Translations under genes and position numbers: made by a program
NCBI GenBank assembly: GCA_040758525.1
Contig: JBFLVQ010000663.1
Span: forward strand, 1 to 5,268
Direction: 5' to 3'
Length of the DNA: 5,268 bases
Source: JBFLVQ01 sp040758525
Lineage (GTDB): Bacteria; Acidobacteriota; Blastocatellia; Chloracidobacteriales; JADJPF01
The notes under the pieces: model-generated
Database searches by the model: none
Told to the model about the DNA's origin: nothing
The model's input: only the letters and a program-made list of their open reading frames with translations
Shown here: positions 1 through 4,801 of the stretch, piece after piece
How the letters are laid out: every line of letters begins with the position of its first letter
Numbering within the stretch: position 1 is the first letter of the stretch

Positions 1-292
1 TGGTCACCAAGTCATTCCTGCCTCGTTTAGCTAGCTCAGTACCGAGTAGCATACCGGTCTTCTCAACTACCTTGACGATCTCGCCAGCAGCGCTAACGCG
101 ACCATCCAAATTGAGATCTATTTTGGTCACAGACTCAGCTATGGGAATAGCCAATTCTTTGAAGCTATCAAACAATTCCTCTTGTTTCTCTTCAGCTATT
201 TTCTTGAAGCCATTACCGAGCCAACGTCCAAATGCTTTGAACCCTTGGCCTACTTTCTTAGCAGCAGTTTTAATGTTAGTCCCAATGGACAT
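1..292 (-). CDS. Unrecognised protein, N-terminal 97 residues (gene continues past left edge)
   Basis: The reverse strand is open from an ATG at 292 to the window edge with no stop. An in-frame stop at 341-343 and no other ATG between fix the start, and an AGGA ribosome binding site sits 5 nt upstream. The protein begins MSIGTNIKTAAKKVGQGFKA and is rich in Lys, Glu and Gly. Residues 1-45 alternate basic and hydrophobic positions and look like amphipathic helices; there is no signal peptide or clear membrane span. Residues 59-71 (DLNLDGRVSAAGE) resemble an EF-hand or dockerin calcium loop, but the closing acid is one residue late, so binding is doubtful. I do not recognise the family. Small phage-type structural or holin-associated proteins can have similar composition, but that is only an impression. 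Reading frame confidence is high; function is unknown. Confidence 0.8.
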   Translation of the reverse strand, partial: MSIGTNIKTAAKKVGQGFKAFGRWLGNGFKKIAEEKQEELFDSFKELAIPIAESVTKIDLNLDGRVSAAGEIVKVVEKTGMLLGTELAKRGRNDLVT

Positions 293-298
293 ACTATT

Positions 299-325
299 CC
301 TGCCTTTCTTGAACAGAAAGGCAGG
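299..325 (-). promoter_or_regulatory. Leader hairpin covering the ribosome binding site of the left-edge gene
   Basis: Positions 299-309 (CCTGCCTTTCT) and 315-325 (AGAAAGGCAGG) form a perfect 11-bp inverted repeat around a 5-nt loop. On the minus-strand transcript the 3' arm carries the AGG of the Shine-Dalgarno AGGA (298-301), which is 5 nt from the ATG at 292. Folded, the ribosome binding site would be largely base-paired. This would lower translation or allow control by temperature, a protein or an antisense RNA. The inverted repeat is seen directly; the regulatory role is inferred. No T-tract follows it in the gene's direction, so it is not a standard terminator. Confidence 0.5.
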
Positions 326-395
326 CGCATTCTTCGGGCTTCAGTCCTATCTATTACCAACAAGTCTGTAAGTAGATTTATTTGCAAGGAGATAG

Positions 396-417
396 AAAAT
401 GACGCAAAAGTCATTTT
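396..417. terminator. Possible Rho-independent terminator or paired operator
   Basis: AAAATGAC (396-403) and GTCATTTT (410-417) pair perfectly over 8 bp around a 6-nt loop. The right arm ends in a run of T (414-418), as in a terminator, and the reverse strand also ends in TTTT. No gene ends nearby on the plus strand. On the minus strand it lies upstream of the left-edge gene, where it could insulate that gene or act in its leader. The stem has only 3 GC pairs, so it is weak. Confidence 0.3.
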
Positions 418-561
418 TGAAAGTTGCGTTTTGTAATTAATGGTTTAATAAACCCCTATTAAATACAGGTCACACTCCATTTTTGCATTGCGTCATCACC
501 CAGTGACGCTCCGCGACATGTGGGTAATTGATAGCGCCTTTAGGCCGGTGAGGTTCACATT

Positions 562-611
562 GGATTGATTAGGATTGATTAAAGTTAGTTAGGATTGATA
601 AGACTAGATAA
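562..611. repeat. Five tandem 10-bp units (GGATTGATTA type)
   Basis: The units are GGATTGATTA (562-571), the same again (572-581), AAGTTAGTTA (582-591), GGATTGATAA (592-601) and GACTAGATAA (602-611). Two are identical and the others differ at one to four positions. A 10-bp period places every unit on nearly the same face of the DNA helix, as for cooperative binding of a regulator or replication protein. No coding frame crosses it convincingly. The repeat is seen directly; any protein-binding role is inferred. Confidence 0.75.
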
Positions 612-707
612 GGGCTATGCTATCGACGTAGCAGCACAGGCGCACTTTTCTCCGCTGATTCCAGGAAGAAGCTAAAGATCTTCTGTTTAGTAGTTGTCAC
701 TTGAAGG

Positions 708-950
708 ATAGTTTTGCACTGCAAATTTGTCCCTTTACCCATAAATTTGCACTAAACCGACCGGCATCTACAATAAATTGTATGAATTTGAAAATTATTG
801 CTAACACTACAACTTTTAGTATAGAACTTAGTGCAAGGTTATGAGTAAATAGGGCAAAAACAATGAACTTTGTGCAATTTTATGCTTCCATTCACTTATG
901 AATCGCCTTAAGTATACTTGTAAGTTATTGATAATCAGTGCAAATTTATG
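708..950. repeat. Five copies of a GTGCAA-nn-YTATG motif, iteron-like
   Basis: Two copies lie on the minus strand: 708-719 (reads GTGCAAAACTAT) and 740-752 (GTGCAAATTTATG). Three lie on the plus strand: 831-843 (GTGCAAGGTTATG), 872-884 (GTGCAATTTTATG) and 938-950 (GTGCAAATTTATG). Six leading bases and the TAT are shared by all five. The plus-strand copies start 41 and 66 bp apart. The leftward group faces the rightward group. Such an array is typical of binding sites for a replication initiator, a partition protein or a regulator of the downstream 42-residue gene. No such protein is identifiable here. Confidence 0.65.
733..753 (-). repeat. Left arm of perfect 21-bp inverted repeat
   Basis: This arm is the exact reverse complement of 937-957. 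It contains the motif copy at 740-752 and extends through TTTACCC. The two arms enclose 183 bp. The flanks do not match beyond the arms, and no target-site duplication is visible at the outer edges. Confidence 0.8.
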
Positions 951-957
951 GGTAAAG
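937..957 (+). repeat. Right arm of perfect 21-bp inverted repeat
   Basis: This arm is the exact reverse complement of 733-753 and contains the motif copy at 938-950. A diverged direct copy (3 mismatches in 20) lies at 830-849, so the element is repeated inside the bounded segment as well as at its ends. That favours protein-binding sites over simple transposon termini. Confidence 0.8.
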
Positions 958-971
958 TAACATATGGAGCA

Positions 972-1001
972 TTGAACAATTAGTTGTTTGAAAAATAGAA
1001 T
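972..1001 (+). promoter_or_regulatory. Candidate sigma70 promoter for the 42-residue gene
   Basis: TTGAAC (972-977) and TAGAAT (996-1001) match the -35 and -10 consensus at 4 and 5 of 6 positions, with an 18-bp spacer. Transcription would begin near 1008, giving a leader of about 60 nt before the ATG at 1069. The right arm of the 21-bp inverted repeat ends 14 bp upstream of the -35, a suitable place for an activator or repressor site. Confidence 0.4.
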
Positions 1002-1068
1002 GGGCAACTGTGTATAGGAAATTACCATCTCGTTTATAGACATTATCAATGTTTATAAAGGAGAGGAT

Positions 1069-1197
1069 ATGGCAAAGAATAAAAGAGTATATGTGGTGCG
1101 TCGTGGCAGGCGTTATCTAATTGAAAGAAACGCTGACGGCACATTTGGAAAATGGTTGCCGAAAGGTAGGACAAAGACCACACGCTCATCTAAGTGA
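1069..1197 (+). CDS. 42-residue highly basic orphan protein
   Basis: The ATG at 1069 is preceded by AAAGGAG (1057-1063) at a 5-nt spacing, one of the best ribosome binding sites in the window, and the frame closes with TGA at 1195-1197. The protein begins MAKNKRVYVVRRGRRYLIER and continues with an N-A-D-G-T turn, the segment FGKWLPKGR, and a K/T/R/S-rich tail. About a third of the residues are Lys or Arg. The pattern suggests a small beta-hairpin (VYVVRRGRRYLIER, then FGKWLPKG), like a tiny nucleic-acid-binding protein or a zinc-free ribosomal-type peptide. I do not recognise a family. It stands alone, with a promoter candidate and the repeat array upstream and a long hairpin downstream, so the array may control it. 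The strong ribosome binding site makes a real gene likely; the function is unknown. Confidence 0.7.
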   Translation: MAKNKRVYVVRRGRRYLIERNADGTFGKWLPKGRTKTTRSSK

Positions 1198-1268
1198 GTA
1201 ATAAGTAAAAAGACTAGTGAATTAATCACAACAAAGAAGTTGGGGCAGCAATGTAAAAAGCCCACAAT

Positions 1269-1309
1269 GATTATAGATGGTTAGTCGATAGGTCTAGCCA
1301 TCTATAATC
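1269..1309 (+). repeat. 16-bp hairpin downstream of the 42-residue gene
   Basis: GATTATAGATGG (1269-1280) pairs perfectly with CCATCTATAATC (1298-1309). The stem continues inward as TTAG with CTAG (one G-T wobble), leaving a 9-nt loop at 1285-1293. It begins 72 nt after the small gene's stop codon. No T-tract follows on either strand, so a classical terminator is unlikely. It could stabilise the 3' end of the message, be a structured RNA element, or be an operator. Confidence 0.6.
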
Positions 1310-1445
1310 TAAATATAATTGAGTACCCCCAGAAGGCTAATATTTTCTTTAGCGTCAGTTTCGTTCTATTATCTTGCGCAACGATAAACCTACACGTTTG
1401 ATTCTTTTTCACCCTCTCAGTATCAAGCTCTTTTGCTCATGACAA

Positions 1446-1479
1446 TGACCAGTTTTTTGCCAATGGTCAGTAATTTTTT
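1446..1479 (+). terminator. Weak terminator-like hairpin with T6 tail
   Basis: A 6-bp stem, TGACCA (1446-1451) with TGGTCA (1464-1469), is followed after four bases by six T (1474-1479). The 12-nt loop and short stem make it marginal. It could end transcripts of the 42-residue gene that pass the 1269-1309 hairpin. Confidence 0.25.
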
Positions 1480-1652
1480 GATCTAGCAGATCAACAAGAG
1501 ATGCTACATTCAGACATATTATCTACAACTCACATGTTTGGAATGGAGGTTGCGTCTACCGTATTTAGAGTATTCTACATTAGCTAACCAGTAATTTTGT
1601 AAAAACCATATTGATGACAATGTAACCTAAACAGAAAGTAAATAACTTTAGC

Positions 1653-1680
1653 AAGGAGGAAAACTAAACGGAATAGGAGG
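1653..1680 (+). promoter_or_regulatory. Two Shine-Dalgarno sequences before the exported-protein gene
   Basis: AAGGAGGA (1653-1660) and AGGAGG (1675-1680) both match the 16S rRNA 3' end very well. Only the second, 10 nt from the ATG at 1691, can serve this start. The first has no start codon within reach, so it may act as a standby site for ribosomes. A stop in frame at 1682-1684 excludes any earlier start. Confidence 0.6.
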
Positions 1681-1690
1681 TTAAGAAGCC

Positions 1691-2311
1691 ATGAGAAAAA
1701 GAGTAATTCTTTCTGTCCTACTCATCCTCATATTCGGTTGTTTTGGAGTGGCTAATATTCCTCAGTACAGGATTAAATTTACCACTACCAAGCCATTCCT
1801 GCTTGAACCCAGTGCCAAAATGGCACTACCAGCAGGGGAATACTGGATCAAAGATGTGGGTACCGCCCCAGGCCATCTCCTCAGCATTGAAACAAAAGAA
1901 CGACAACACCTCGGTTGGCTTAATACAGTGCGAATAGATCGCGCTGTTGTTGGTTGGCGTGATGAGCCTAAGGTTGTGTTCGATTTCGAGAGTTCAACGT
2001 TGCCAGTACTAAAAAGATTCTATCTACCTGGCACGGATGGCTACGAAATCCTCTCGGTTTATTATGACAATGAAAAAGGTGTTTTTGTTGATGTCGATAC
2101 GCTACTACGGGCTCGTTATGTAGTTACTGAAAAATCCTTGCCAGAGCCATATGGGTTTCCAGTAACTATGCCAATACCCGAGACACCAAAACCAACTGAG
2201 ATAGAAAAACCTATCCCAACACCCCAACCATCTCCAGTCCTAGCCGAGCCGAGACGTGAGGAGCCTGCTCCTCCACCCATACCTGAGCGTAAACGAGTGC
2301 GAAAGGATTAA
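1691..2311 (+). CDS. Exported protein with proline-rich basic tail, function unknown
   Basis: The 206-residue product starts with a classic signal peptide: MRKR, then a hydrophobic core (VILSVLLILIFGCFGVA), with likely cleavage after GVA at residue 21. Cys17 follows LIFG, a poor lipobox because of the Phe, so a lipoprotein is possible but less likely. Residues 25-145 look like a compact beta-rich domain, with the phrase LPAGEYWI at 46-53 and an aromatic segment VLKRFYLPGTDGYEILSVYY at 106-125. Residues 150-198 are proline-rich with Glu/Lys, like spacers that cross the cell wall or periplasm, and the chain ends in the basic ERKRVRKD. The LPAGEY phrase recalls small secreted proteins of Acidobacteriota, a weak resemblance. 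It is a single gene, flanked by its own ribosome binding site and terminator. Gene reality is very likely; the role is unknown. Confidence 0.85.
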   Translation: MRKRVILSVLLILIFGCFGVANIPQYRIKFTTTKPFLLEPSAKMALPAGEYWIKDVGTAPGHLLSIETKERQHLGWLNTVRIDRAVVGWRDEPKVVFDFESSTLPVLKRFYLPGTDGYEILSVYYDNEKGVFVDVDTLLRARYVVTEKSLPEPYGFPVTMPIPETPKPTEIEKPIPTPQPSPVLAEPRREEPAPPPIPERKRVRKD

Positions 2312-2336
2312 AACATAAACCACAACCATTCAGGAG

Positions 2337-2383
2337 TGTTGCCACAGAGAACAAATAAGACTTACTCTGTGGCAACATCTTTT
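2337..2383 (+). terminator. Rho-independent terminator of the exported-protein gene
   Basis: TGTTGCCACAGAG (2337-2349) and CTCTGTGGCAACA (2365-2377) pair perfectly over 13 bp with a 15-nt loop, followed by TCTTTT (2378-2383). It starts 25 nt after the stop codon. On the minus strand no T-run follows, so it serves the plus-strand gene. It could still slow transcription from the converging CHAD gene, which ends at 2415. Confidence 0.8.
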
Positions 2384-2414
2384 GTATATCCCTGCTAGAT
2401 TACGAATGGATGAT

Positions 2415-3344
2415 TTACCGCACATTTTCAGTGAAATTTCCTAGTTTAGACCGCTTCATTTCATCAGTAAGTATTACCGACAAAAACTTATTTGGTTTAA
2501 TAGAGAAGATTTTTTTTCCTACTTTGAAAGACACCCGCCTCAATCTTTCTTTTCGATCATTTAGAATTTCTATGACAGGATCAACTATATTGTTTCCTCC
2601 AAAAATCTCTCGATGAGCGCGGAGCCTATCAATCAACACTACATAATCATGATATCTGCCAAGGTTTTTATTGAGTTGTTTTAACCTCTTTATTATTACT
2701 GCTAATCCATTCGATTTTACCAACTCAATATATTGCAGTTGATACCATAGATCTTTTGATACTTTACGCCAATTATGGGAATATTTATCATTGTGGCTAT
2801 TATTGGCTTGCTTCATTATCTTGCGCGCTCTATCATATGTCCCTTTTAATCCTTGCAACAGTATATCCCATCCTTCTTTCTGTAAATTTAGTTTAGTAAA
2901 ATAATTTCTGGTCTCTTTTAAAACAATTATTGTGTTAGCCAGTACTTCACTCTTATCAAAGGAGAGTTGTGAGCTTGCTTGCCTAGCAAGCTCTTTGAGA
3001 ATAACTTCTAACCTATCTTGATTTTGAATGGATGAAACCTCTTCTAGCAACTCTTTGATAAGATTGCGAGCAATGACAATATCCCTTATTGCTGAGAGTC
3101 TACGCCCCGCGTCGCGCAGGTTGATATTATTTTGGTCATAGATCTCTGCGGAGATTATTGGCCGGATAAGTCGCAGTAGAGCCCGGAATTGTTTAATAGT
3201 TATTCGAACCTTATGTGTTAGTTCCTCTTTATCCACATTAGGGTACGATTCAATATTAGCGATCCGCTCATCAGCAATCATCTTGAAGCCAGCAATAATT
3301 ATTTCAGAGATAGATATAGGACCATAGGTGGATTGCATAGACAT
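2415..3344 (-). CDS. CHAD-domain protein (polyphosphate-binding type)
   Basis: The 309-residue, largely helical protein carries both halves of a CHAD domain (conserved histidine alpha-helical domain). The first half has His44 and a basic helix, THKVRITIKQFRALLRL at 43-59, then RRLSAIRDIVIARN at 81-94. The second half repeats the pattern with His190 in SHNWRKVSKDLWYQL (189-203) and LGRYHDYVVL at 228-237. In characterised CHAD proteins these basic helices line a groove that binds polyphosphate, and some members sit on polyphosphate granules. That role is carried over from the family and not shown here. There is no N-terminal CYTH domain, so this is a stand-alone CHAD protein with a 70-residue C-terminal extension rich in Lys, Arg and Ile. 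It follows the Acg gene by 44 bp on the same strand, so co-transcription is likely. No clear terminator follows. The start may be Met3. Confidence 0.85.
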   Translation of the reverse strand: MSMQSTYGPISISEIIIAGFKMIADERIANIESYPNVDKEELTHKVRITIKQFRALLRLIRPIISAEIYDQNNINLRDAGRRLSAIRDIVIARNLIKELLEEVSSIQNQDRLEVILKELARQASSQLSFDKSEVLANTIIVLKETRNYFTKLNLQKEGWDILLQGLKGTYDRARKIMKQANNSHNDKYSHNWRKVSKDLWYQLQYIELVKSNGLAVIIKRLKQLNKNLGRYHDYVVLIDRLRAHREIFGGNNIVDPVIEILNDRKERLRRVSFKVGKKIFSIKPNKFLSVILTDEMKRSKLGNFTENVR

Positions 3345-3351
3345 TCCCTTT
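3345..3351 (-). promoter_or_regulatory. Ribosome binding site that questions the CHAD start
   Basis: On the minus strand AAAGGGA directly abuts the ATG at 3344, too close for normal use. The second in-frame ATG (3336-3338, Met3) lies 6 nt from the same sequence, a normal spacing. Translation from Met3 would remove only two residues. Confidence 0.45.
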
Positions 3352-3388
3352 GAGGTTAGTGTTTGTCGAGTTGCTAATCTGTGTCAAT

Positions 3389-4438
3389 TTATAACAATAC
3401 TTCTTTAACAGTTCGGCGTGGGGTTGGCACTGGTGATGAGCCATAACCGAACCTCAATACTAATTGAGGATTGTATTGAATGCGCAAAAGCTTTATTAAT
3501 TGCTCCCGCAGTTCCGGTACCTCTATCGGTTGATTCAGAAAAGATGCCTTGATATCATCAGTGCAGGCACGTAAGAGAACTCTATCCAATGCTTGACCGG
3601 CAGCCAACCAATCTAGAGCACTATCACCTTCTGTCCCAAGCACGGCTAGAATAGGAGAGGCAGCAGCTAATTCCTGATCTTTTGCTGCTCTGCCATCACC
3701 CAAATCAAAAGTTCTCAATACCAGAGGGCCGAAATATGACACTAGATCTCCCATTCCCAAAGAGTATCCAGGCAGACCGTCACAACTCTTGGATCTATTA
3801 GGATGTATCCAGGCAGCCAACTCACGCCGGAATCTCTTATCAGCCATTTGTATACGGTCTGCTTGAGAAATTAGCTTAGCTAAATCGTTACGCCGATCAT
3901 CTTCGCTGACAATATCTAAGCATGCTCCTTCTTTATTAGAATTAGAGACTAATTCGTCGAGTAGTTCCTTAGCAGGAAGCCGCTTTTCAAATGGCATACG
4001 ACTCGTGTGTCGTTGGCAAATGGCATTGAAAAACCACTTTTCTTCAGAGGTAGCACGCTTCTTAGAACCTATATGTATAACAGCAAGTAGATCCGGATCC
4101 GTAGGCTTTGGAAAAGGCTCTACTGCGAATGTATAACCAAAGCGCCTTAATGCAGTTCTTAAATGGAAAAGTGTTGCACCACAACTGATTATCAATTCGC
4201 GATCATCAGGATCGATAACAGACAAGGCACGTCTTCTGTCAGCATATAGTTCAATATCATCATTAACTATCTTAAATAGCCAGGGCTGAGAGTTATGACT
4301 AGAAGGAGCAAGCACAGCATATTTCAGACAGAATATAATCTGTTCGGCAAGAGAGCTTTTCGATGGGAAATCCGCTTCGATAATTTTCCAGTACTGTAAT
4401 GATGCATCTAAAGGCTTGGCAGCAGTATTAACGGACAT
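3389..4438 (-). CDS. Acg-family FMN-binding oxidoreductase (nitroreductase superfamily)
   Basis: The 349 residues match the Acg family along its full length. Visible landmarks are APSSHNSQPW (44-53), the nitroreductase-type flavin-phosphate region; YADRRR (65-70) and IDPDDRELIISCGA (75-88), the most typical Acg segment; RHTSRMPF (143-150), the entry to the second nitroreductase-like half; FRRELAAWIHP (203-213); and the C-terminal RFGYG (329-333) and PTPRR (338-342). Family members are internally duplicated nitroreductase folds that bind FMN. The mycobacterial founder, Acg (Rv2032), belongs to the dormancy regulon and has a lid over the flavin, so it has been proposed to sequester flavin more than to reduce nitro compounds. 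The substrate here is unknown. No signal peptide is seen, so it is cytoplasmic. A weak AAAGGG (4449-4454) lies 10 nt before the ATG. It leads the CHAD gene and diverges from the PAS gene. Confidence 0.92.
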   Translation of the reverse strand: MSVNTAAKPLDASLQYWKIIEADFPSKSSLAEQIIFCLKYAVLAPSSHNSQPWLFKIVNDDIELYADRRRALSVIDPDDRELIISCGATLFHLRTALRRFGYTFAVEPFPKPTDPDLLAVIHIGSKKRATSEEKWFFNAICQRHTSRMPFEKRLPAKELLDELVSNSNKEGACLDIVSEDDRRNDLAKLISQADRIQMADKRFRRELAAWIHPNRSKSCDGLPGYSLGMGDLVSYFGPLVLRTFDLGDGRAAKDQELAAASPILAVLGTEGDSALDWLAAGQALDRVLLRACTDDIKASFLNQPIEVPELREQLIKLLRIQYNPQLVLRFGYGSSPVPTPRRTVKEVLL

Positions 4439-4440
4439 TT

Positions 4441-4469
4441 TCTATAGGCCCTTTCTTAAATGTTGTCAA
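4441..4469 (-). promoter_or_regulatory. Consensus-like promoter abutting the Acg start codon
   Basis: Reading the minus strand, a perfect -35 TTGACA (4464-4469), an ideal 17-bp spacer and TATAGA (4441-4446, 4 of 6) precede the ATG at 4438 by only 2 nt. A normal start site, about 7 nt downstream, would fall inside codon 2 and remove both the start codon and the AAAGGG ribosome binding site. Either the transcript is unusually short or leaderless, or the match is accidental and the true promoter lies further upstream. Confidence 0.35.
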
Positions 4470-4731
4470 CTGCTTAAATAGAAATGCAAATTACAAGCCT
4501 GAAGTTTTATGGCTATTGCAGAAAGGGTTTTTGCAAAGACGAGTAAAATTTCTCATACTTTGAGAATAAATCCACATATGTGAAAAAACTAATCTGATTT
4601 CACTGATGAGGTATTTAATCTGTCTGGTAATTACATTACATCACTGAGCAAGTTTATTGATCCTTCCAGCAATTTTAACGGCATAGATGTTGCTCATTAT
4701 ATCTTTAATTGATGAAATAAAACTGTTTTAT

Positions 4732-4743
4732 CTCGAATTCGAG
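4732..4743. repeat. 12-bp perfect palindrome upstream of the PAS gene
   Basis: CTCGAATTCGAG is perfectly symmetric and flanked by TTT on the left and AAA on the right, two bases beyond its edges. It lies 58 bp upstream of the likely PAS start, a fitting place for a dimeric regulator. It matches no operator I can name. Confidence 0.4.
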
Positions 4744-4801
4744 CAAAATAGCTATTAAACTTGAGACTGAGATTGGTTATTACTGAAGAAATCAATTGCT
4801 A

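Larger units (their letters stand above)
293..1068. other. Repeat-rich intergenic region between two divergent orphan genes
   Basis: No convincing gene lies in these 776 bases. The open frames on either strand lack ribosome binding sites and have no protein-like composition. The stretch is dense in symmetry: the leader hairpin at 299-325, a terminator-like hairpin at 396-417, the palindrome GGTTTAATAAACC at 442-454, three TGACGC/GCGTCA motifs (400-405, 490-495, 504-509), a five-unit tandem repeat at 562-611, a small hairpin at 618-633, the palindrome TTTGCACTGCAAA at 713-725, a GTGCAA repeat family at 708-950, and AAGTATACTT at 910-919. The arrangement suits a control region or a replication-type region more than a decayed gene. 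Confidence 0.6.
1198..1690. other. Intergenic region without a recognisable gene
   Basis: Besides the hairpin at 1269-1309, this stretch holds a weak terminator-like structure at 1446-1479 (TGACCA/TGGTCA, 12-nt loop, then six T) and a 7-bp stem palindrome at 1478-1494 (TTGATCT-agc-AGATCAA). Short open stretches exist on both strands around 1410-1587, but they lack good start signals. The last 40 bases form the purine-rich leader of the next gene. I see no convincing promoter for that gene. Confidence 0.55.
4439..4801. other. Divergent intergenic region between Acg and PAS genes
   Basis: These 363 bases are AT-rich and hold no supported gene. They contain the promoter-like match next to the Acg start, a small hairpin at 4550-4566 (TTCTCA/TGAGAA), the palindrome CACATATGTG at 4573-4582, and the palindrome CTCGAATTCGAG at 4732-4743. 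I find no strong promoter for the PAS gene. A 37-codon open stretch around 4600-4712 has no start codon. Confidence 0.5.

Noticed and set aside
72..436. Two overlapping plus-strand open frames at 72-371 and 182-436
   Set aside because: The first is mostly antisense to the well-supported minus-strand gene at 1-292 and the second extends over its leader hairpin; neither has a ribosome binding site or protein-like composition.
782..844. Tiny plus-strand frame of 20 codons, and another of 12 codons at 863-901
   Set aside because: No ribosome binding site; both overlap repeat copies and are of chance length.
562..957. CRISPR array
   Set aside because: Repeats are too short, inverted relative to one another and irregularly spaced, and there are no unique spacers of constant length or cas genes.
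828..1049. 73-codon open frame on the minus strand
   Set aside because: It runs through the GTGCAA repeats and the candidate promoter, and its composition is that of translated AT-rich spacer DNA.
1409..1587. Possible gene remnants: a 37-codon open stretch on the minus strand (1412-1522) and a 28-codon frame on the plus strand (1501-1587)
   Set aside because: Both translate to fairly protein-like text, but neither has a good start signal nor matches a family I know, so a pseudogene call cannot be supported.
1743..1937. 64-codon plus-strand frame
   Set aside because: A shadow inside the exported-protein gene in another frame.
2410..2616. 68-codon plus-strand frame
   Set aside because: Antisense to the CHAD gene with no start signals.
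4600..4712. Open stretch of about 37 codons upstream of the PAS gene
   Set aside because: It has no ATG, GTG or TTG start and is bounded by stops; likely chance.
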